64,000 nucleotides of DNA from Dermatemys mawii (lineage: Eukaryota; Chordata; Testudines; Dermatemydidae). The DNA lies in NCBI GenBank assembly GCA_007922305.1, contig ML677335.1, forward strand, positions 22,167,904 to 22,231,903, written 5' to 3'. The notes beneath the pieces were generated by a model that made no database searches, was not told where the DNA came from, and saw only the letters and a list, made by a program, of their open reading frames with translations. Positions 1 to 11,945 of this stretch are shown here, one piece after another (position 1 is the first letter of the stretch; each line of letters starts with the position of its first letter). The translations under genes and the position numbers were made by a program.

Positions 1-222
1 TCCTAAAAGGTTCCTAAACTAAATAAGGGGAGGAAATTTCAAAGATCGGGACCTTTTAAGTATGAGAACCTTGCCACCAATCTTGGAAAATCCCATCCCA
101 GGATCCAGTTCTATTTAAAAGGGATGAATCAGAGGCTGATCTACTGTTCACCATTATCAGAATACCATTGTCATATTGGCTCATCTTCCAAGCCTCCTTT
201 GCAAATAAAATGCCCTCTACTG

Positions 223-528
223 CAGGGGCTGGCAACCTTTCAGAAGTGATGTGCCGAGTCTTCATTTATTCACTCTAATTTAAGGTTTCGCGTGCCAGTA
301 ATACATTTTAACATTTTTAGAAAGTCTCTTTCTATATATAACTAAACTATTGTTCTATGTAAAGTAAATAAGGTTTTTGAAAATGTTTAAGAAGATTCAT
401 TTAAAATTAAATGAAAATGCAGAGCACTCCGGACCAGTGGCGTGGCCAGAACCCGGGCAGTGTGAGTGCCACTGAAAATCAACTTGTGTGCCACCTTTGG
501 CACCCATGCCATAGGTTGCCTACCCCTG
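223..528 (+). mobile_element. hAT-type MITE with 8-bp target duplication
   Basis: A 306-bp non-autonomous DNA element. The ends are inverted repeats: it starts CAGGGGCTGGCAACC and ends GGTTGCCTACCCCTG. It is flanked by 8-bp duplications, ctctactg at 215-222 and ctctacta at 529-536 (one mismatch), which is the hAT signature. A second copy of the same family lies at 20552-20832 in the opposite orientation. There is no coding capacity. Confidence 0.85.
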
Positions 529-959
529 CTCTACTATATTAGTGATGTGCTCAAATAAAAGGTTATTAATGTTCATTATGTTTTATTTTAATACATAGGC
601 ATCCCACCATGTCTTTCAAATTAAACACTGGTATTACCAGCCTACTTAGACCCTTTAAGCCTACATACCAAAAATTCTATTCTGCTAGCTGGACCGTCTG
701 AAGCAGAGTCACCCTCAAGTCAGTAACTTGAAGTATTTCATAATTTTAATTTATTTTAAGGGCTCATTAAATTCTGTGAACAAGTCTTTAGCCAGAATTA
801 TTTCAAGTCTGGCATACAGACTAATGTCTAAAAACCTTAATTAGTGATATGGCGTATGTAATTACTACAGCGCTATCAGTACCTAGCACATCAACTAACC
901 TAAGTAGTAAATCATCACCTAATACATTTATCAGGTGCCTTTCATTCACAACTAATTCA

Positions 960-2812
960 TTCAACTAATTTGCCCAGAACTAATAGATTTTCCAGTCTGT
1001 AATTGCCGGGATCGCCTCTAGAGCCCTTTTAAAATATTGGCATTACATTAGCTATCTTCCAGTCATTGGGTACAGAAGCTGACTTAAAGTACAGGTTACA
1101 AACCACAGTTAATGGTTCCACAATTTCACATATGAGTTCTTTCAGAACTCTTGGGTGAATGCCATCTGGTCCCGCTGACTTGTTACTGTTAAGTTAATCA
1201 ATTAATTCCAAAACCTCCTCTTAGTGACACTTCAATCCTTGACAATTCTTCAGATTTTAACCAGAAGGGATGGCTCAGGTTTGGGAATCTCCCTAACATC
1301 CTCAGCCATGAAGACTGAAGTAAAGAATCCATTTAGTTTCTCTGCAATGACTTTATCTTCTTTAAGTGCTCCTTTTGTATCTTGATTGTCCAGGGGCCCC
1401 ACAGGTTGTTTAGCAGGCTTCCTGCTTCTGACGTATTTAAGAAACATTTTATTATTACCTTTTGAGTTTTTGGCTAGCTATTCTTCAAGCTCCTTTTTGG
1501 CTTTTCTTATTACATTTTTACACTTAATTTGGCAGTGTTTATGCTCCTTTCTATTTACCTCACTAGGATTTGATTCCACTTTTTAAAAAATACCTTTTTT
1601 ATCTGTGACTGCTTCTTTTACATGGTTGTTAAGCCACAGTGGTTCTTTTTTAGTTCTTTTACTGTGTTTTTTAATTTGGGGTATACATTTAAGTTGGGCA
1701 TCTATTATGGTGTCTTTGAAAAGTGTCCATGCAGTTTGCAGGGATTTCACTGTAGTCACTGTACGTTTTTAATTTCTGTTTAACTATCCTCCTCATTTTT
1801 GCATAGTTGCCCTTTCTGAAATTAAATACCACAGTGTTGGGCTGCTGAGGTGTTCTTCCTACCACAGAAGTGTTAAATGTTATTATATTATGGTCACTAT
1901 TTCCAAGTGGTTCTGTTATAGTTACCTCTTGAACCAGATCTTGCACTCCACTCAGGACTAAATCGAGAATTGCCTCTCCCCTTGTGGATTCCTGTACCAG
2001 CTGCTCCAAGAAGCAATCGTTTAAAGTATTGAAAAATGTTGTCTCTGCATTTTGTCCTTAGGTGACATGTATGCAGTCAATATGGGGATAATTGAAATCC
2101 CCCACTATTACTGAGTTCTTTATTTTGATAGCATTTCATCATCACAATCACTGTCCTAGTCAGGTGGCTGATAATAGATCCCTACTGTTATATTCTTATT
2201 AGAGCATGGAATTACTATCCATAGAGATTCTATGAAACATAAGGATTAATTTAACATTTTTTCTTCATTTGATTCTACATTTTCTTTCACATATAATGTC
2301 ACTCCCCACCCTCCTGACCTGTTGGCCTTCCGATATATTTTGTACCCGGAATGATTGTGTCCCATTGATTGTCCTCACTCCACCTTGTTTTTTGATGCCT
2401 ATTATATCAATATCCTCCTTTAACACTAGACACTCTAGTTCACCCATCTTATTATTTAGACTTCTAGCATTTGTGTACAAGCACTTTAAAAACTTGTTTG
2501 TTTATCTGTCTGCCCTTTTCTGATGTGTCAGATTCTTTTTTATGTGAATGTTTCTCATCTGATCTGGCCCATACTTTATCCTCCTCCATCCTCTCCTCCT
2601 TACTGAAGCATAGAGAATCTCTATCAATAGACTGTCCTCTAAGAGAAGTCTCTGTCCGATCCACGTGCTCCTCTGCAACAATTGGCTTCCCCCCATCTCT
2701 TAGTTTAAAATCTGCTCTGCAACCTTTTTAATGTTAAGTGCCAATAGTCTGGATCTACTTTGGTTTAGGTGGAATCCATCCTTCCTGTTTAGGCTCCTTT
2801 GTGCCTAAAATG
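960..2812 (-). mobile_element. CR1-clade LINE remnant, broken ORF2
   Basis: Minus-strand translation shows pieces of a CR1 polyprotein in the right order: endonuclease at about 2480-2265 (includes TNARSLNNKMGELE), the late endonuclease block at 2009-1689 (LGNSDH motif), the linker at about 1447-1250, and the start of reverse transcriptase near 1190-960 (GPDGIHP-like). The frame is interrupted repeatedly, so it is a dead copy. The 5' side near 2812-2700 resembles the untranslated leader of CR1 copies that I associate with turtles (from memory). Boundaries are approximate and the 3' end of the element is missing. Confidence 0.8.
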
Positions 2813-2827
2813 ACATAAAGGATCCTA

Positions 2828-3103
<276 letters not shown>

Positions 3104-4207
3104 CTAACTCAACATATCTTTTTGCCTTCAGAGAGCTGGGTTCAAGTTAACTCGCATTCATAGGTGAAAATTTGTTTGGTGATTCCTATCTTGGTCTTCC
3201 ACATCTCAAATCCACCACAATACCTGGCATCGTTGGTTGTCTGATTGCAGGGTGTTATAGATCATAAGTAAGGTCCACAGGGAGCAAGTTCAGTGGCTAA
3301 GGATCTAGACTGTGACATTATAAAACAAGTAACTGCCTTGCTGGCCTTTATTAGCTATCTTTTTCACAGAAAAAGTAAATATTATTTTCTAAGTAGAGCT
3401 CTGCACTCTAGGCAAAACTGATATTTGAGGGCCATATTGTGGCTATGTTCAAACTACAGCAGATTTCTTACGTGTATTTTAGTACAAAATGCAGTTCACA
3501 ATCGTACCACTTGGTGGCATACAAAAATAAAAGAAAATGCTCAAGAACGCCTTGGCAAAATGGAAATGAGTAGAATCAGAGTATGCATAATTAATTCAGT
3601 AAAGAGCATTAAATTCGATTCACCTTTTGAAGATACTTTTTTCCACCACCCACAAAGATGAAGAAAAAGTCTCACTCCCCAGTTGTGCAAAAAACCCACA
3701 AAACAGTCTGCTATAAAATCTAGAGAGCCACAAGACCGCAGCCACCTCACATCACTCCCTGTGTGAAGAAATGCTATGGTCTTTAACAGGGTCTTGACTC
3801 CTCTGGTGCACTTTGCTCATAAATGTGCTTTGTGTGTTTTATCTTTTTGATTTTTAAATTGCATTTGACAATAATAATCACCGGGAATCCTTCTGGCTAT
3901 TTAGCAGTCTGCCATCTGATCACTTTAACTCCTCACTTATACACCTTCCACCTTGCCTTTAACACTCACCTTCCTTATTCTTTCTGCATAACAGAACTAA
4001 TTAAATATATTTTGATAGGGCATTTGACCTTTATCCCTTTCCATTTAGATACTGAAGAGTCTTTTGTTTTTATTATCCACTATAATTTCTCACCCATCCT
4101 CTAAATTTTTCTTTGGTGATGTCTACACTATGGGAACTACAGATCAGCTACAGAACCCAAAATGAACACTGTTGGGTAATAACTGTCTTCTCTCTCTACC
4201 CCTAAGG

Positions 4208-4387
4208 CAGGGGCAGCAAACCTGTGCCTGAGAAGGAGCCAGAATTTACCTATGTACATTGTCAAAGAGCCACAGTAATACCACAGCAGCCCCTCATCAC
4301 CCCAGGAGTTGGTGCCTACGCAAGGAGCTGCATATTAACTTCTGAAGAGCCGCATGCAGCTCTGGAACCACAGGTTAGCTACCCCTG
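4208..4387 (+). mobile_element. short hAT-type MITE
   Basis: 180 bp, beginning CAGGGGCAGC and ending CTACCCCTG. It is flanked by 8-bp duplications, ccctaagg (4200-4207) and ccctcagg (4388-4395), with one mismatch. It shares internal sequence with the 8878-9280 copy (the GCCTGAGAAGGAGCCAGAAT stretch and the AAGAGCCGCATG stretch), so the two belong to one family and this one is internally deleted. Confidence 0.8.
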
Positions 4388-5432
4388 CCCTCAGGCTATT
4401 GACTCATGGCTTGTCTGGACCATTATTCTTATAAGACCCAGATCATCCTCATTCTCTATCACCTTCACTCACTTCCCTATTCATTACCAATACAGAACTT
4501 CCCTCTTGAAACCCTGGAAAACTGGATGTCAAGCTCAGGGCAGAAGCAATATATTCATCCACTCTGCATTACATTTCAGCTCAGCTTTTTGGGAATAGAT
4601 GCTGATTCATCAGTTGTTCCATGTTTTGAACACAAAGCTGAGTGTAAAGAGAAACTGTTCATGGATCTAAGCCCAGGTTTTCAAAGGTATTTAGGCCATT
4701 TAGGAAGTTACAAGAGTAAATATTTTGAGGATCTGGGCCCTAATCATATGGCACAAAGAGCTTCTGAGCTTGAGGGGGAAGAAACCGAGGAGGGTTAGTG
4801 AGTTTCAACCTGTCTGCACCTAGAAAGGGAAGCTAAGTAGGATCCCACAAACCTAGCCACTCCTAATTTATAGCAGCAGGCTCTGTATTTAAACTTTAAT
4901 GCAGGAAAAAAACAAAGGTGCATAAAAACAGGGGAAGGAGAATGTGGAAAAGTACAAAAAAAAGGAAGAGAGCAAAGAGCAGATAAGAGGGTCAGAGAGA
5001 AAACAGAAGGAAATAAATATGGGAGAAAAGCAGAAGAGATGACAGGGAGGTAAAGAAAACAGAGAAGACGCAACAGTGGTGCTAATTTTTGGGCAAACAC
5101 CTTCCTTCAAGGTGAGAGAAAATGCAAGGTGACATTACTGTCTACAATGTTACACCTACATTGTGCTTTATTTAATGTTTGCATAAAAGTCCTCTTGACA
5201 CCAGTGGAGCTTGACATAGGCTTGAGGGTGGCACTGCCCCTAACTTGTCGCCTCGATCACAGCCCCGCTTCCTAGAATGAGTCAGGCATCCCTCACTGGA
5301 CATTACGGGACTCATAGTGTGAAGCTCATGATGATGTCAGTGAATTAGTGAAAGAGGGAAGGTCAGCAGGAAACCACGGAGAGGAAGGCTGTGTTGTGTA
5401 GGGTCAATATGGCAGAGACCTTGGTAAAGGGT

Positions 5433-5553
5433 AGGGTGACCAGACAGCAAATGTGAAAAATCGGAATGGGGGTGGGGAGTAATAGGAGCCTATATAAGAA
5501 AAAGACTCGAAAATCAGGACTGTCCCTATAAGATCGGGACATCTGGTCACCCT
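5433..5553. mobile_element. 121-bp MITE with GGTGACCAGA termini
   Basis: A short element with inverted ends, AGGGTGACCAGACAG on the left and ATCTGGTCACCCT on the right. No open frame. It sits just left of the CpG island. I recognise the termini as a common reptile MITE; its superfamily (probably Tc1/mariner-like) is inference because the expected target duplication is not clear. Confidence 0.7.
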
Positions 5554-6099
5554 GGTTTATGGGGACATTGGGCAGCCCCTTGGTGTCTCTTTTCCCTTCA
5601 CATCATGGCTGAGTGGGTGTTTCTCGTTTACTCTCGGCCCAGGTGCCTGTACATCCTTTCTGCAGGTCACGTCCCTCCCCGCAAGCACTACTGGGTTGAG
5701 GCGCCCCTCCCTGCCTCCCTCAACCAGAAACGCTGTGCGGGGAGGGCACGGGGGGGCACTTTGGGGGTGGTGGAAGGGCCCCAGTACTGGGCCTAGCCTG
5801 GATCTCCCCGCGGCGGCCATGGAGCGAGCTGGTTGCCAGGGCGACTGCCCCGTGCCCGGCAGAACAAGGGGCGGAGATGAGCGGGAGGGGGGGGTTTGTT
5901 CTGAGGAGGGCGCGTGCGGGGGCAGGAGATGTCCCAGGCGAGCTCACCCCGCCCATGCCGGAAGAATAACAGCGGCGGCAGCTTTTGAATAGCTACTGCG
6001 CACGCGCAGAGGCGGTTATACCAACACAACGCATGCGCTGAGCAGTAGCTCCTAACTAATGGGCGGGGCGGGGCGGGGCAGCGCTCTCCCCCTAAAACT

Positions 6100-6503
6100 A
6101 CCGCCTATCCCTCCTTGTCCAACAGCGCCCCGATGAGCGAGGCGGTTCGGACCGGGCGCAGATCGCCCCCTCGCTCCAGCCGCTCTCACCCCGCAACCTC
6201 ACCTGATGCACGGCCGGCTTGGCGTGGTGAAGGCGGCCTGAGTGCGTGCGTGCGTGCTCGCCCCCGCCCAGCGTGTAGCGCGAGCACGCACGGCCCCGCC
6301 CCCTGCGGGGCTTCGAGTTTGAGCGAGGGGGGGTGTGGTGGGAGGAGACCGGCCGGCCCCGGGACCGCAGTGCCCTGGGGTACGTTGGCAATGGGGTCTG
6401 TCTCCGTTAAGTGCTGGGGAGCCGCCCGCAATTAGGCCCCAAGGGCAGGACCGCTGCACCTCTCCGTGCCCCCTCCCCCTTCCCCGCAGCCCTTGCGACG
6501 TAG
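6100..6503 (+). other. ASCC1: Probable non-coding exon 1 of ASCC1 (5' UTR)
   Basis: The ASCC1 start codon lies in the exon at 9487, so a 5' UTR exon is expected in the CpG island. The strongest plus-strand donor there is ACGTAG|GTGAGT, placing the exon end at 6503. The left edge is a guess within the island. An alternative first exon elsewhere in the island is possible. Confidence 0.45.
6203..6330 (-). other. ANAPC16: Candidate non-coding exon 1 of ANAPC16
   Basis: On the minus strand a near-perfect donor, CATCAG|GTGAGG, ends an exon at 6203 and could join the acceptor before 3053. If used, the two transcripts overlap at their 5' ends. A competing minus-strand donor, CGGG|GTGAGC, lies at about 5948 and would put the start site closer to the NRF1 and GC boxes. 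The upper boundary is not determined. Confidence 0.3.
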
Positions 6504-7644
6504 GTGAGTGCCGCGTGCAGCGGCTGCGGGGCCGCCGGCGGCCTGGCCCGGAGCGTGTCCAGGAGGCTTCAAAAGCAACCCGTGGGAGGGGTGGTTGGCT
6601 TCCCGGCTTCCCTCCGCCAAACCAACAAACGCGAATCTCTTGCTAGGGCCCTGCGTGGCTGCGTGTAGGAAGAGCCCGGCGGCTGCTCCCCTTGTTTGTC
6701 GCTGTGTGCGGGACTAAGGGGTCTGGCGCTGTTTGGGCAGGCCGGGGTGTCATTGTAGGATATCGGCCAGTGGCTCCGAGGCAACAGATTTATGCCATGG
6801 GGGAAGCCAGGCACTGCTGTGGCGTTGCTCCCGGCCGTAACCTTGTTATTGTCCGTACAGCTTCTCCACTATGTCCCTGCCACCGCATTACTGTTTTGTT
6901 ACTGCTCCTGTGTAGCATATGATCTAGGCCTGCGTCCTGCCTCAGGTTGTTTGAACACAGATTCCTGCACTAATACCATTTTATCAACCTTGCAAAACTC
7001 AAAAATCACAACTCCACTCAAAAACAACACGTTTGGCTTTAAAATATGAGTGTTTTTTTAAAACAACACTCATCAGTAAAAAAGCATTTTTATTTTTTCT
7101 CTTCTGGTTTTTGGGCTTTTAGGGTGCCCTTAGTTAGCATTTTTCAAGCTTTTACCCTACAACCCCAAGAGCTAGGAAGGAATTTACTTTTGTATTTAGA
7201 TAAATGCTGAGATTCTTACATAATTACCTCTAGAACCTGGAGCTTTAAGGAAAGCATTTGAGGTTGTGATACTAGTGACAAATATTTGTGGACCTAGATT
7301 AGATTAAACTGATTTTTAAAATTTTTATTTACAGAGACAGGTTTTGTCCCTTCATAGTGTTGTCATAATACAGAGTAAGGTTTCTGACAAAGGAGAAACT
7401 CAGTTATGAAGATTAATGGGAGGAGGGAATGAACGTTAATCCTTAAAATTCAATCTTTGCCTATACTATACACAAGCTTTCAATAAGTTCTAATTATATG
7501 GGAGTTTGAAGGCTGACAGGCCAAAGTTAAACTTTGGGTGCCTCAACTGTTTGTATACCTTCACATATTTAGGTTTATTTTTAAGTTGAACTGAATTGCC
7601 TAGTATGCATAAGGACTCTTTGTCACTTCTGCATTATTTCCTAA

Positions 7645-7785
7645 TAATAGCTGGCATGCATCCGATGAAATGGGTATTAGCCCACGAAAGCTTATGCTCT
7701 AATACTTTAGTTAGTCTTTAAGGTGCCAAAGGACTCTGTCACTTCTGCAATTCCAGACTAACATGGCTACCCCTCTGATTCTTGA
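7645..7785 (+). mobile_element. Penelope-like element 3' fragment with hammerhead-like core
   Basis: The stretch carries CCGATGA (7662-7668), a short hairpin (TGGG pairing with CCCA), then CGAAAG (7685-7690) and GCTTATGC. That is the order of a type I hammerhead ribozyme core (CUGAUGA - stem II - GAAA - stem III). It is followed by TTAGTCTTTAAGGTGCC and CTAACATGGCTACC, the tail also seen in the 21248-22319 element. The first core base pair is mutated (C-C-G for C-U-G). Solo fragment with no coding part. Confidence 0.65.
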
Positions 7786-8877
7786 TTTCCTAGGTGTATA
7801 ATGACTGGCTTTTGGATAATTACAATATACCTAACATATAGCTTTTCTTAGATTTCTGATCTGTATTTCAATCTTAACTCTGTTTTAACATAGCTTTTTG
7901 TCAGGAAATTTCTTTCTTTTTAAATTAAAATTTTCCTATATGGACTGTAAGAGAGATACTCAAAGAGTGTGTTCCCTTGTAATATTTCTAATGATTTGAA
8001 GATATGCAGTTTCACACACACATTTTTTTTTAATTTTGAACTTTTACCAGATATAGTACACAGTTGCTGCTTTATCTCACTCTGGAGCAACACAGAACAG
8101 TTCAAGTATTTTGCGTAATTAACCTGGTTTTGCAGCTGCTTTGTTTTGCCAGCATAGTGCAAAACAGCTGAAAATGTACACAGCGCTTTCTTGTCCCCTC
8201 CAAAACTCCCTCTCTGTTTCCCCTTTCACACACATAGAACTTAGGCCAGGAGATAGTTTTTCCCCCCTATCTGTTGAGTAGATCTGGCGCAATGGGTTGC
8301 TTTTGAAAAGATATTTAGGATCAAAGGTCGTTTTTGTTACTGTTTTTCATAACCAGAAGTTTATCTATCAGGAAGAAATGACCTCTTTTGAAATGGCCGT
8401 TGTCTCCCATTGCTCTCAATCATCTTGAAGCTGCAGTACCGTCAGGGAAGATGGAGACTTCCTGTGCTGTGAGGAGGCAGAGACAGGCCCATTGATAACA
8501 GCAAGCAACAGACTTCTGTGGCTTTGCTCCTTTTGAGAACAAGGGGAAATGGCAGTGCTTTTGAAAAAGGCAGTTCTGTGTGGAATTCTCTGTAGTAGAC
8601 CATTGTATTTTTCAGTTGTAAAAAATGGTATGGGAAAATTGACTGCTAATCCTCCAAAATAATTTAAAATGTGTAGTATATGCACAACTTTCTGTGAGTT
8701 TTTAGAGAGTTTGTAGTTGATCATTAGGGACTCCTTCCCCCCCCCCCCACTAAAGAATGGCAAATGCGGGAACTAAATCTCTTACACTTATATTTCTTAA
8801 AATTTGCTTAAATTTCTCAGTTTCTAATTAAGACTAGTAAATTCTCAGAAAATAAATTTCTTACTGAAAGACTAAGT

Positions 8878-9280
8878 CGGGGGTGGCCAACCTGAGCCTG
8901 AGAAGGAGCCAGAATTTACCGGTGTACGTTGTCAGAGAGCCAGAGTAATATGTCAGCATGCCCCCGCCCCAGCTCCGAGTGCATCCTGCCCACCAGCAGC
9001 CCCTCCAGTCAGTGCCTTCTCTCCCTCCACACACCTACTGACCAGCTGTTTCATGGCATGCAGGAGGCTTGTGGGGGGGAGGGAGAGGAGGAGGGAGTGG
9101 GAAGGGGTTGAGTGGGGGTAGGGCCTGTGGCAGAGCTGGTGTTGAGCAGTGAGCACCCCTGGCACATTGGAAAGTTGGCACCTGTAGCTCCAGCCCTGGA
9201 ATTGGTGCCTATACAAAGAGCTGCATAATAATTTCTGAAGAGCCGCATGAAGTTCTGGAGCCACTGATTGGCCACCCCTG
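8878..9280 (+). mobile_element. hAT-type element, non-autonomous, perfect TSD
   Basis: 403 bp, from CGGGGGTGGCCAACC to GGCCACCCCTG, flanked by a perfect 8-bp duplication gactaagt (8870-8877 and 9281-9288). The middle is G-rich on one strand. It is related to the shorter copy at 4208-4387. Apparent open frames inside are compositional. Confidence 0.88.
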
Positions 9281-9516
9281 GACTAAGTGCTATAATATTG
9301 GGGAAGAAACATTGTTGCTGTATTATTCATATGTAACAAAAAGGATGAATACCTTGTTTTTAGTGTAAAACTCAGCCTTAACTACAGAGTCTCTACTGCT
9401 GCCTCCATGATAACTTCTTAGTACATATAGAAAACCTGAAATTTACACTGTCTAGGAAGATGTCAGCAGAACCATTTTTATTTCAGTAGGGTGCCATCAT
9501 TGGCAGGAAGTGCACA

Positions 9517-9625
9517 ATGGAAGTTCTGCGTCCGACACTTATAAGGATTGGAGGGCGTATTTATAGGAAAAATATTATTCAACAACAGTCCTATCCAAAT
9601 GAAGAGGAGGAAGATTTCTATGCAG
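9517..9625 (+). CDS. ASCC1: ASCC1 coding exon 1
   Basis: It starts at ATG 9517, in the context ACAATGG, and encodes MEVLRPTLIRIGGRIYRKN and an acidic stretch EEEEDFYAG, matching the human N-terminus MDVLRPQLIRIDGRNYRKN. The acceptor is a TTTATTTCAG before 9487; 30 nt of 5' UTR precede the ATG. The exon ends in phase 1 at a GTAAAA donor. The human-like start and the lack of an upstream in-frame alternative in the exon fix the start. Confidence 0.95.
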
Positions 9626-10832
9626 GTAAAACCTAATATGCAGGGGCCCAGTCTGGTGTTAAATATAATATATTGCAAAGTGGGGAATCCAGCATTCAAG
9701 ACTCATAGTGAGTTATCAAAGTCGGGCTCTGAGCCTGTGATGAGCTCTTTGTGGGCACAGGTGTCTGCCCTCTTTGCAGCACTGGGGACATAGTCTTTTG
9801 AGTGAAGAAATACTTTGCATTGTTCTCTAGCAGTCCTGGCTGAGGAGCAGAGTAAATTCTGGTTACAAAGTGTTGGCTTAAGTGATTGTGAAGTTGATGT
9901 GGGTTGCTGGCTATCAGTTAATTTGTTGACTGAAAAATTCAGCAAAACAATGTTACCTGTGTTAAAAGATTTTTTTTATTTAAAATGATTAGTAAAAATG
10001 TTAAGACTTTGTAGAGAATATTTTTTCCCTATTCGTGCATTGTCCTTGATATTTTCCAGTGAGTTTAATCTCAGAGTTAGCAGGAGTTGAGGTCATTTAG
10101 CACATCCGTGGAAGTGCTTAGGACCTTTTGATATTGGCTCTTACATGGGTGTTGTCTTGTGACCATCTAATGTGGATTTTGAAAGGTATTGCCTATTTAC
10201 ATGGCTAACTATTCCTTCCCTGTCTTGGTGTACTCACCTGTACGTGTACCGTATTAGATAATGTTTGTGTGGATCCTTGTGAATACTGAAAAGCACAAGA
10301 ATATCTGGTAAACATCCACCATTTGTTTCAAGAAGAAAAGATTGAAAGAACTGGGCAAATTGTAAAATGCTTCTTGCCACCCAAATCCACCCCTGTTCAC
10401 CTTGAACTAACCAGGTTTGGTTGAAAAACAAACATGACTATGTGGTCCATGGGTCAGAGTGCATCTTTATATCCTCTGACGCTTAGTTCTTTAAAAAGGG
10501 CAAAAGGCCAGTGGGCTACTGCTCAACAGGCAGAACAATTCTTTAAAAAAATCCCATTGGGCCATTGGGCTATTTTGCAAATTGCAGCCAAGGGAAAATC
10601 TGTTCTGTAGCGGGCAGAAACTGCTACTTTTGTAACCCTCCAAGAATGGAAGATGTAAAATTAGTGTCATGGTGTTTTTCTGAGCAGGTAGTAAAATGAA
10701 ATAAAAGACAGTGGGCTCTGACAGGAGCCACCTTGTTCTTTTATTTAACCTTGGGAGAAGAAAGCTGGTGAGAATCTAGTCACATAAAACACTGTCAACC
10801 TTTATAGAACAGTTTGATTTTCTACTTTGTAG
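9626..10832 (+). other. ASCC1: ASCC1 intron 2
   Basis: 1.2-kb intron, GTAAAA to TTTGTAG. I see no recognisable repeat or gene; short frames on either strand lack homology. Confidence 0.7.
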
Positions 10833-10932
10833 GCCCTGGGGATCCTACAGATGAGCCTTGTGATGCCTTCACGGTGGAAGAGACAGAGAGAGGTTTCCAG
10901 TGTTCAGTGGAGGTTCCCAGCCCACTGTACAA
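10833..10932 (+). CDS. ASCC1: ASCC1 coding exon 2
   Basis: Encodes DPTDEPCDAFTVEETERGF followed by a segment ending PSPLYK, aligning with human ADEPCDAYEVEQTPQGF to SLLYK. Acceptor TACTTTGTAG; donor GTGAGC; ends in phase 2, completed by the G that opens the next exon. This is the linker leading into the KH domain. Confidence 0.95.
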
Positions 10933-11847
10933 GTGAGCCTACATGTTGTTTTGTTTGAATCCTCTTACAGAAGAATCTGTCAGGGAGGTTGGATTCTCAG
11001 AGGTAGCTGTAGATTCTAGACCTCTCAAATATTTTCTGTTGTGTGAAAAGCTCTGTATTTGTGTGGGGGAAAGTGGTGTGGATCCCTTTCCAATGTATGT
11101 ATTTCACATTTGGCGCTTGGCTCTCACCATGGTGGCAAATGCATCTTTTATTTTACTGCTGATAGCAGTTTTTTAAGCATCTGCTCTTCAGGACATGAAA
11201 GCAAGTCAGGAAGATAGAAGAATGTGGTGAGAGACTGAGGTAAGAAGCCAGGCCAAGGGAAGCTGGGAACACTTTGTGAGAAGGCATACTCAAGATTGCA
11301 ATTTTTTAATTGAATATTTGAAGTGAAATAGTTTAACGCTCACTAAGTTTATGTCCATACTTTGAACTGGAGGTGTGATTCCCAGCTAGAGGAGATGTAC
11401 TCATGCTAGCTTGATTAGAGTTAGCACTCTGAAAATGGAATGTAGGCAGAAATAGTGTGAACAGTAGGAGGGGCTCACACAGCTGTGGCTGCACTCCATT
11501 TTGGGTACACTAGTTTGCTCAGAGTTAGTGCAGGTAGCCTCCTCAACCTGGGAACTGCATCCCCAGCTAGAAGTATAGACATACACTTGGAAGTATCTAG
11601 CTGATATGACAGCTTTGTCTAGTAATATTTACCAATTTTTTAGGAATGGTTATATTAAAATTATATACAGTTTTTAATTTCAGGATGGATGGATGGTTAA
11701 ATGGCTGTGCTGAATTGTGTTCCTTTGCTCCTATGTTTCTGCTACATGTTCTTCTTGGTGGTTGAATTATATGGTAGTTTCAGAGGGCTCCCCTGTGGGA
11801 ATCCTTTATCCCCAAGAAAGAAAAGTATAGTATTTGTATGTCTATAG
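10933..11847 (+). other. ASCC1: ASCC1 intron 3
   Basis: 0.9-kb intron without a recognisable element; a short GGAT repeat lies near 11685-11697. Confidence 0.6.
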
Positions 11848-11945
11848 GTATATAATTGGAAAAAAAGGAGAAACCCGGAAGAGACTGGAAACAGAGACTC
11901 GAACTTCCATCAGCATTCCCAAGCCTGGAATCGAAGGACAAATCG
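11848..11945 (+). CDS. ASCC1: ASCC1 coding exon 3 (KH domain core)
   Basis: Encodes YIIGKKGETRKRLETETRTS followed by ISIPKPG. The GKKG loop is the nucleic-acid-binding GXXG of a type I KH domain (human GKRG). Acceptor TGTCTATAG, donor GTGAGC, ends in phase 1. Confidence 0.96.

Larger units (their letters stand above)
5650..6700. promoter_or_regulatory. CpG-island divergent promoter of ANAPC16 and ASCC1
   Basis: GC-rich, CpG-dense segment between two divergently transcribed genes. Visible factor-type motifs: GC boxes in tandem at about 6061-6079 (GGGCGGGGCGGGGC), NRF1-like GCGCACGCGCAG at about 5998-6009 and ACGCATGCGCTG at about 6029-6040, and an ETS-like CCGGAAG near 5958. There is no TATA box. 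This is the usual layout of a housekeeping bidirectional promoter. Start sites cannot be read from sequence alone. Confidence 0.75.
6504..9486 (+). other. ASCC1: ASCC1 intron 1 contents
   Basis: The intron holds the end of the CpG island, a Penelope-like 3' fragment (about 7645-7785), a C12 tract at 8737-8748, and a hAT copy (8878-9280). The rest is AT-rich sequence with no recognisable gene. Confidence 0.55.
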
